From NCBI GenBank assembly GCA_904398675.1, contig CAJFPI010000216.1:1-9355 (forward strand): 9,355 nt of DNA. Reading direction: 5' to 3'. Below the pieces are notes generated by a model. The model saw only the letters and a list, made by a program, of their open reading frames with translations, was not told the DNA's origin and did no database searches. This document shows positions 4,409-9,355 of the stretch, one piece after another. The first letter of the stretch is position 1; every line of letters starts with the position of its first letter. This DNA is from an uncultured Oscillospiraceae bacterium. Its GTDB lineage: Bacteria; Bacillota; Clostridia; Oscillospirales; Oscillospiraceae. The position numbers were made by a program, and so were the translations under genes.

Positions 4409-5424
4409 TTCTCCTCAGCCTCCTTTCTCCGGAAAAGGGGTTTCCGCGCCGCGCCGAACCGACGGGGCTTTAAGTACTTATCCAGCAGCCACACACACAG
4501 GTTCATGCACAAAATGGAGTAGCACACCCCCTCGGAATAGGACCCGAAGTAGCGGATAAACACGGTGATCAGGCCGCAGCCGACGCCGTAGATGATGCGG
4601 TTGCGCCTGCTGATGGGGGAGGTGACGTAGTCGGTGGCCATGAAGATGGCCCCCAGCAGCAGCCCGCCGCCCAGCACGTTGTAGAGCATCCAGGTCAGCG
4701 GATCGTTTCCCCGGGGGAAGAGGAAGGTGAGGAGGGCCACCGTCCCCACAAAGCTGACGGGGATGTGCCAGGAGATCACCTTCCGGCCCAGAAGATAGAG
4801 GAACCCCAGCAGCAGGCACACGGCGGAGACCTCGCCGAGGCTGCCGCCGATGGTGCCGACAAACATGTCGTCCAGCCCGTAGACAGCCTGGAGATCCGCC
4901 AGGCTGTTGGTGCTGAGATAGGACATGGGGGTGGCCTGGGTGGTCACGTCCACCGCTCCGAAGAGGGCGGCCTGGGTCCCCGGCGCGGCCCAGGTGCTCA
5001 TCTGAGTGGCCCAGGAGAAGAGAAAGGCCCGGGCGGCCAGGGCGGGGTTGACAAAGTTCTGCCCCAGCCCGCCGTAGAGCTGCTTGACGATCACGATGGC
5101 GAAAAAGTCGCCGATGAGAATCATCCAGTAGGGCGCCGTCACCGGGCAGATAAAGGCCACCAGCATCCCGGTCACCGCCGCGGAGAGATCTCCCACGGTC
5201 TGGTGCTTTTTCATGATCAGCCGGTAGAGCGCCTCAAAGGCCACAGCCCCCGCCACGGAGACCGCCGTCAGCGTCAGGGCCCGGAGGCCGAAGTTGAAGA
5301 CGGCAAAGGCCAGGGCCGGCAGCAGGGCGATCATCACGTCCAGCATGGCCGAGCGGGTGTCGTCCTTGGCGCGGATATGGGGAGAGGAGGAGGCCCGGAG
5401 CTTGAGATCATTGTAGTCGGTCAC
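4405..5424 (-). CDS. rnfD: Rnf complex subunit RnfD, membrane flavoprotein
   Basis: This is a 339-residue polytopic membrane subunit, homologous to NqrB and thought to be central to ion translocation. Many hydrophobic helices are visible from about residue 27 to 315. Family signatures are SPHIRAKDDT (14-23), YGGLGQNFVNPALAARAF (117-134), and the flavin site TTQATP (161-166), where Thr165 corresponds to the FMN-linked threonine. MATDYVTSPISRRNRIIYG (262-280) is also typical. The start is GTG 5422-5424, 7 nt after AAAGGAGGG (complement of 5432-5440). This lies 3 nt past the rnfC stop. The gene overlaps rnfG by four bases. The C-terminal tail is highly basic and cytoplasmic. Length is normal for clostridial RnfD. 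Confidence 0.97.
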   Translation of the reverse strand: MTDYNDLKLRASSSPHIRAKDDTRSAMLDVMIALLPALAFAVFNFGLRALTLTAVSVAGAVAFEALYRLIMKKHQTVGDLSAAVTGMLVAFICPVTAPYWMILIGDFFAIVIVKQLYGGLGQNFVNPALAARAFLFSWATQMSTWAAPGTQAALFGAVDVTTQATPMSYLSTNSLADLQAVYGLDDMFVGTIGGSLGEVSAVCLLLGFLYLLGRKVISWHIPVSFVGTVALLTFLFPRGNDPLTWMLYNVLGGGLLLGAIFMATDYVTSPISRRNRIIYGVGCGLITVFIRYFGSYSEGVCYSILCMNLCVWLLDKYLKPRRFGAARKPLFRRKEAEEK

Positions 5425-5440
5425 GGCTCATCCCTCCTTT
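5424..5440 (-). promoter_or_regulatory. Ribosome binding site fixing the GTG start of rnfD, with an abutting mini-ORF
   Basis: AAAGGAGGG (complement of 5432-5440) is 7 nt from GTG 5422-5424. An ATG directly abuts it (complement of 5429-5431), overlapping the rnfC TGA as ATGA. That ATG opens a seven-codon frame (MSRDRLQ) ending at 5408, which overlaps the first codons of rnfD. The spacing favours GTG for rnfD. Confidence 0.75.
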
Positions 5441-6786
5441 CCATCCGCCTTGGCCTGCTGGGCGGCCTTGGCCGCGGCCCGGGCGGTATTGATCTTTTGT
5501 TTCGCCGTTCGAAACGCGTGGACCAGGTGGAGCCGGCCCGGGCAGATGTAGGTGCAGGCGCCGCACTCGATGCAGTCCATCACATGGCCCGCCTCCAGCT
5601 CCGGGAGCATATCCCGCTGGGCGTACTGATAGAGAAAGACCGGCTGGAGGTGCATGGGGCACACATCGGCACAGCGGCCGCAGCGGATGCAGGTGGGGTG
5701 GGGGGAGGTGCGCTCCTCCTCCCGGGCAAAGGCCAGCACCGCGTTGGTGCATTTGCCCACCGGCACGTCGGCAGTGTGCTGGGCGTTGCCCATCATGGGG
5801 CCGCCCATGAGGATTTTATAGGTGGTCTCGCTGAGGCCGCCGCAGGCGTCGAAGAGACAGGAGAGGGGCGTGCCGATGCGGCACTCCAGATTCTTCGGCT
5901 CCATAACGCCGGAGCCGGAGACGGTGACGATGCGGCGGATCACCGGCATCCCCTGGTACACGGCCCGCCAGATGGCGGCGGTGGTGTCCACGCTGAACAC
6001 CGCGCAGCCGATGGCTGCGGGCAGCCCCCCCGGAGGGACCTGCCGGCCGGTGATGGACTGGCACAGCTGCTTTTCCGCCCCCTGGGGGTAGCGGGTGTGG
6101 AGAACATCCACCACCACGGGGGCGTTCTCCTCGGCGATGCGCTGCTGGAGCAGCTGGGCGGCGTTGCGCTTGTTGTCCTCGATGCCGATATGAACCTTAT
6201 CCACCTGGAAGAGCCGCGCAAGGAGCCTGGCCCCGCCGATCACCTCCTCCGGGTATTCCAGCAGGATCCGGTGGTCGCTGGTGTTGTAGGGCTCGCACTC
6301 GGCGGCGTTGACGATCACCGTGTCCACCTTGCCGAGGCCGGAGGAGATCTTTACATGGGTGGGGAAGGTGGCGCCGCCAAGGCCCACGATCCCCGCGTTT
6401 TTCACAATTTCCGTCAGTTCCTCTGCGGTCAAGTCTTCCGGATGCTCCGCAGGCTTGATAGAGGGGTCCAGGGTATCCTCATAGTCATTTTCGATGACGA
6501 CGCTGAGCATGTCGGTGCCGTTGAAGTGGGGGCGCGGCTCAATAGCCGTCACGGTGCCGGAGATGCTGGCGTGGATGGGGGCGGAGACGAAGGCTGTGGC
6601 CTCGCCGATCCGCTGCCCCAGGTTGACATGATCCCCCACCGACACGCAGGGGCGGCAGGGGGCGCCGATGTGCAGGGACATGGGGATCACCACCTGTTGC
6701 GGCGGCGGCAGCTTTTCGATGGGTTTCTTGTTGGTTGCGGCTTTCTTGTCGTTGGGATGAATCCCGCCGAAGAAAGGCTGAGCCAT
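5428..6786 (-). CDS. rnfC: Rnf complex subunit RnfC, NADH-binding Fe-S flavoprotein
   Basis: This is the 452-residue peripheral cytoplasmic subunit where NAD+ is reduced. It has the RnfC N-terminal domain (FFGGIHPNDKK), then a Rossmann-like NADH/FMN domain homologous to complex I NuoF with GLGGATFP (135-142) and NAAECEPY (160-167). The middle carries a SLBB-type segment, including KILMGGPMMG (324-333). Two [4Fe-4S] motifs follow: C366/C369/C372/C376 and C405/C408/C411/C415, each ending CP. The tail is Ala/Lys rich and ends at 452, much shorter than the long repetitive C-terminus of enterobacterial RsxC. The gene is first in the operon. The ATG at 6784-6786 has AGAGGTG 8 nt upstream on the minus strand, and a strong promoter stands about 70 nt upstream. 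Confidence 0.97.
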   Translation of the reverse strand: MAQPFFGGIHPNDKKAATNKKPIEKLPPPQQVVIPMSLHIGAPCRPCVSVGDHVNLGQRIGEATAFVSAPIHASISGTVTAIEPRPHFNGTDMLSVVIENDYEDTLDPSIKPAEHPEDLTAEELTEIVKNAGIVGLGGATFPTHVKISSGLGKVDTVIVNAAECEPYNTSDHRILLEYPEEVIGGARLLARLFQVDKVHIGIEDNKRNAAQLLQQRIAEENAPVVVDVLHTRYPQGAEKQLCQSITGRQVPPGGLPAAIGCAVFSVDTTAAIWRAVYQGMPVIRRIVTVSGSGVMEPKNLECRIGTPLSCLFDACGGLSETTYKILMGGPMMGNAQHTADVPVGKCTNAVLAFAREEERTSPHPTCIRCGRCADVCPMHLQPVFLYQYAQRDMLPELEAGHVMDCIECGACTYICPGRLHLVHAFRTAKQKINTARAAAKAAQQAKADGKEG

Positions 6787-6853
6787 ATCCTTTTCACCTC
6801 TCTAAGCAGGGGACGGCGCCAGGGCGCAATCCGCACAGCGATATACAACTATC

Positions 6854-6882
6854 AATATACACCGCGCCCCCTCCATTGTCCA
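6854..6882 (-). promoter_or_regulatory. Predicted promoter of the rnfCDGEAB operon
   Basis: On the minus strand, TGGACA (complement of 6877-6882), a 17-nt spacer and TATATT (complement of 6854-6859) each match the sigma-A consensus at five of six positions. The start point would be near 6847, giving a leader of about 60 nt that contains the small palindrome GCGCCCTGGCGC. No riboswitch fold was recognised in the leader. Confidence 0.75.
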
Positions 6883-6976
6883 GCATATTTTTGGTCGAAA
6901 TCTACAGAAAATTCTGAAAAGCTGACAGTTTTTTAACAACGCCGATGGTTTTCGTCCTTGTCCGGCGGCGCAGCTC

Positions 6977-7005
6977 TTGCGAAAAACACGGGAATATGAT
7001 ATACT
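6977..7005 (+). promoter_or_regulatory. Predicted promoter of the DUF975 gene
   Basis: TTGCGA (6977-6982), a 17-nt spacer and TATACT (7000-7005) form a good sigma-A promoter, with a start expected near 7012. It is divergent from the rnf promoter, and the -35 elements are about 95 nt apart. Confidence 0.75.
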
Positions 7006-7050
7006 AAAAAAATATTGAAAAAGTGATGATTTATTACAGCGGGAGGACTT

Positions 7051-7758
7051 ATGGGCAAGAGAATTGACCGGGCGGCGATCAAGGCGGAGGCCCGGGGGCT
7101 GATCCGGACCGGGCGGCGGTCTGTCATCGGCGCCGGCGCTGTCTATTTTGGCGTTACCCTGGTATTGTCGCTGCTGCTTTTGCTGCTGGAGATGCAGCCA
7201 ATCGCCATTTCCACGGCGACGATCTATCTCCAGCTGCCGATGGTGAACACGTTTCTGACAATTTTGATCTATCTGATTTCCGCGCTGCTGGCGCCGGGAT
7301 TCGTTTTTTTCTGCATGGAGATCCGCCGCGGCGTAGAGACGCCTTACGCCGCCCTGTTCGACGGGTTTGAGCACGCAGGCAAGCTGATCTGGGCCAATGT
7401 CGTCATCAATGTGCGGATCCTGCTGTGGAGTTTCCTGTTTATTGTGCCGGGGCTTGTGGCTATGTACCGCTACCGGTTTGCCATCTACAACATCATTGAA
7501 AATCCCAGCCTGACGGTGACCCAGGCCATTGAGCTGAGCAAGGTACAGACCTATGGTATGAAGGGACAGCTGCTGGCATGCGACCTGAGTTTTCTGGGGT
7601 GGGTGTTTCTCTCCATGATGTTCTGCGCCGTGCCCCTGATCTGGGTCAACCCCTATATGGTGCTGACAGATCTGGGATTCTACGCGGTGGGAAAGACCCG
7701 GGTGTCTCCCACCGGCGGCCCGGAGGAGCCGTGGAGCGGCTGGCAGGGACAGGGATAA
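7051..7758 (+). CDS. DUF975 family integral membrane protein (235 aa)
   Basis: The molecular function of this family is not established. The protein has a short basic cytoplasmic N-terminus (KRIDRAAIKAEARGLIR, the usual DUF975 opening) and four to five hydrophobic segments at about residues 24-46, 66-89, 113-137 and 174-199. The family hallmark is visible at residues 139-164: YRYRFAIYNIIENP followed by a Ser/Thr-rich turn and AIELSK. Further on come LSFLGWVFLS (179-188) and PYMVLTDLGFYA (201-212). The last 20 residues are Gly/Pro/Trp rich and probably disordered. The ATG at 7051 follows GGGAGGA (7041-7047) with a suitable gap. It is transcribed alone, with its own promoter and terminator, divergently from rnf, so nothing in the context ties it to the Rnf complex. 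Confidence 0.88.
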   Translation: MGKRIDRAAIKAEARGLIRTGRRSVIGAGAVYFGVTLVLSLLLLLLEMQPIAISTATIYLQLPMVNTFLTILIYLISALLAPGFVFFCMEIRRGVETPYAALFDGFEHAGKLIWANVVINVRILLWSFLFIVPGLVAMYRYRFAIYNIIENPSLTVTQAIELSKVQTYGMKGQLLACDLSFLGWVFLSMMFCAVPLIWVNPYMVLTDLGFYAVGKTRVSPTGGPEEPWSGWQGQG

Positions 7759-7763
7759 CGGAA

Positions 7764-7806
7764 ACGGCAGGGAATGGGCCGATGGCCTGTCCCCTGCCGT
7801 TTTTTT
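7764..7806 (+). terminator. Rho-independent terminator after the DUF975 gene
   Basis: There is a 17-position stem between 7764-7780 and 7784-7800 (outer part ACGGCAGGG with CCCTGCCGT; one mismatch and two wobble pairs inside) with a GAT loop. It is followed by a run of seven T (7800-7806). It begins 5 nt after the stop codon. Confidence 0.92.
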
Positions 7807-7817
7807 GCTGATTCGAT

Positions 7818-7846
7818 TTGCTTTTTGGGAGGCGCTGGAGTACAAT
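7818..7846 (+). promoter_or_regulatory. Predicted promoter of nadE
   Basis: TTGCTT (7818-7823), a 17-nt spacer and TACAAT (7841-7846) form a good sigma-A promoter just downstream of the DUF975 terminator. The start would be near 7853, giving a leader of about 30 nt, too short for a riboswitch. I see no clear operator. Confidence 0.7.
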
Positions 7847-7883
7847 AGGGGACAAAGATCCACCTTGAAAGGGAGGGCATAGG

Positions 7884-9355
7884 ATGAAGGACGGATTTAT
7901 CATGGTTGCTGCCGGGACGCCCAAAATCCGGGTGGCGGACTGCCGCTATAACGCCGAGCAGATTTTCACCCTTATGCGGGAGGCGGACAAGCAGGGGGGG
8001 CGGGTGCTGTGCCTGCCGGAGCTGTGCCTCACCGGCTATACCTGCGGCGACCTTTTTTTGCAGGATACCCTGCTCCGGGGGGCGGAGGAGGGGCTTGCCA
8101 CGATCCTGGAGGCCACGAAAAATCTGGATCTGGTGACAGCCCTGGGCCTGCCGGTGCGGTGCAAATGGGACAACAAAGTGTATAACTGCGCTGCGGTTAT
8201 ACAGGGAGGAGGGATTTTGGGCCTGGTTCCCAAGACCTATCTGCCCAACTATGGGGAGTTTTACGAGCAGCGGTGGTTCGCCTCCGGCAAGGGGGCGGAG
8301 TTCGGCCTGGAGTTTCTGGGCCAGCAGGTCTCCCTGTGTGACAGGCAGCTGTTTGCCTGCAAAGAGATGCCGGACCTTGTGATCGGGGTGGAGATCTGCG
8401 AGGACCTGTGGGCCACCACGCCCCCCTCGTCGGCCCTGGCTGAGGGCGGCGCCACGCTGATTTTGAATCTCTCCGCCTCCAATGAGCTGGTGGGCAAGGC
8501 GGCCTACCGCCGGTCGCTTGTCAGCGGCCAGTCGGGCCGGCTGGTGTGCGGCTATGTGTATGCCGACGCCGGGGAGGGGGAGAGTACCACGGACCTGGTG
8601 TTTGCCGGCCACAACATGATCGCGGAGAACGGGGTGATCCTGGCGGAGCGGCGGTTTGCCACGGGACTCACCATCAGCGAGATCGACGTGGGGCGCCTCA
8701 GCTATGAACGGCGGCGGATGAATACGTTTACTGCCTGGCGGGGGAAGGAGGAGATCTGGCGGAGCACCTTCTCCCTGGCTGCGGGGGATACCCGCCTGAC
8801 CCGGCCCGTCAGCCCCACTCCCTTCGTTCCCCAGGACGAGACGGACCGGGCGGCGCGGTGTAATGAGATCCTCTGCATTGCGGCGCTGGGCCTGAAAAAG
8901 CGGCTGGAGCACACCGGGGCGAAAACCGCGGTGGTAGGCCTCAGCGGGGGGCTGGACTCCACCCTGGCGGTGCTGATCACGGCCCTTGCCATGCAGATGC
9001 TCCGCCGCCCGGCGGAGGACATCATCGCCGTCACCATGCCCTGTTTCGGCACCACGGACCGGACAAAGTCCAACGCCGTGCTGCTGGCGGAGCGGCTGGG
9101 CTGCACGCTGAAGACCATCGACATCGGGAATGCGGTGAAGGCCCACTTCTCCGATATCGGCCAGAGCATGCAGCGCCACGACGTGACCTTTGAGAACGGC
9201 CAGGCCCGGGAGCGGACCCAGGTGCTCATGGACGTGGCCAACCAGACCGGAGGCCTGGTCATCGGCACTGGGGACCTCAGCGAGCTGGCCCTGGGCTGGT
9301 GCACCTACAACGGGGACCACATGAGCATGTACGCCGTCAACGCCTCCATTCCCAA
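7884..9355 (+). CDS. nadE: Glutamine-hydrolysing NAD+ synthetase, 5' part
   Basis: This enzyme catalyses the last step of NAD+ synthesis: deamido-NAD+ + glutamine + ATP to NAD+. The first 490 residues are present and the frame is open at the right edge; family proteins are usually 600-700 residues. The N-terminal nitrilase-type glutaminase domain shows its catalytic triad as E46 (LCLPELCLTGY), K117 (LVPKTYLPNYGEF) and C172 (VIGVEICEDLW). The C-terminal synthetase domain starts near residue 325 and shows the PP-loop SGGLDS (354-359), followed by PCFGTTDRTKSNA (386-398) and TGDLSELALGW (462-472). The start is ATG 7884 with GGGAGG (7871-7876) 7 nt upstream; ATG 7902 is in frame but lacks such a site. 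The glutaminase domain means the enzyme uses glutamine rather than free ammonia. Confidence 0.96.
   Translation, partial: MKDGFIMVAAGTPKIRVADCRYNAEQIFTLMREADKQGGRVLCLPELCLTGYTCGDLFLQDTLLRGAEEGLATILEATKNLDLVTALGLPVRCKWDNKVYNCAAVIQGGGILGLVPKTYLPNYGEFYEQRWFASGKGAEFGLEFLGQQVSLCDRQLFACKEMPDLVIGVEICEDLWATTPPSSALAEGGATLILNLSASNELVGKAAYRRSLVSGQSGRLVCGYVYADAGEGESTTDLVFAGHNMIAENGVILAERRFATGLTISEIDVGRLSYERRRMNTFTAWRGKEEIWRSTFSLAAGDTRLTRPVSPTPFVPQDETDRAARCNEILCIAALGLKKRLEHTGAKTAVVGLSGGLDSTLAVLITALAMQMLRRPAEDIIAVTMPCFGTTDRTKSNAVLLAERLGCTLKTIDIGNAVKAHFSDIGQSMQRHDVTFENGQARERTQVLMDVANQTGGLVIGTGDLSELALGWCTYNGDHMSMYAVNASIP

Noticed and set aside
4765..6936. Long plus-strand open frame (723 codons) across rnfD and rnfC
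   Set aside because: It is antisense to rnfD and rnfC, has compositionally biased sequence, and shows no recognisable domain.
7680..9320. Minus-strand open frame (546 codons) across nadE
   Set aside because: The plus strand here encodes NAD+ synthetase with its full catalytic triad and PP-loop. The minus frame has no motifs.

Overview
The window looks like chromosomal DNA from a GC-rich gut Clostridia, most likely an Oscillospiraceae relative (Flavonifractor/Oscillibacter-like). I base this on the Gram-positive style AGGAGG ribosome binding sites, the clostridial rnfCDGEAB gene order, the high third-position GC, and palindromic intergenic elements. The lineage is an inference from gene content, not from a database search.

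Layout. (1) 1-471: the 3' end of lepA (elongation factor 4), entering from the left edge. (2) 472-717: a 165-nt block of short hairpins, followed by a second copy of the last 81 nt of lepA. The second copy differs from the first at three positions, all synonymous. (3) 701-1224: a divergent pair made of a 76-residue protein of unknown function on the minus strand and a 67-residue XRE-type repressor on the plus strand. Between them is a near-perfect 47-nt palindrome that overlaps both predicted promoters. (4) 1225-1757: no gene. It holds a terminator for the repressor gene, about 430 nt of GC-rich hairpin-bearing DNA, and the strong terminator of the rnf operon. (5) 6786 down to 1758, minus strand: a complete six-gene rnf operon, rnfC-rnfD-rnfG-rnfE-rnfA-rnfB. 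(6) 6787-7050: a divergent promoter region. (7) 7051-7758: a DUF975-type integral membrane protein with its own promoter and terminator. (8) 7884 to the right edge: the first 490 codons of a glutamine-dependent NAD+ synthetase (nadE), with its own promoter; it continues past the window.

How the genes work together. The Rnf complex is a membrane ferredoxin:NAD+ oxidoreductase. RnfB and RnfC carry Fe-S clusters and the NADH/FMN site, RnfD and RnfG carry covalent FMN, and RnfA and RnfE are the paired membrane subunits with a conserved cysteine centre. Electron flow from reduced ferredoxin to NAD+ pumps Na+ or H+. The neighbouring nadE makes NAD+, but it has its own promoter, so I read the closeness as only loosely functional.

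Most of the window is ordinary core metabolism, and no wholly new system is demonstrated. The parts that deserve a second look are the duplicated lepA tail with its palindromic insert and the small XRE/unknown-protein pair with its shared palindromic operator. Both lie in the left 1.3 kb and look like the accessory part of the window.
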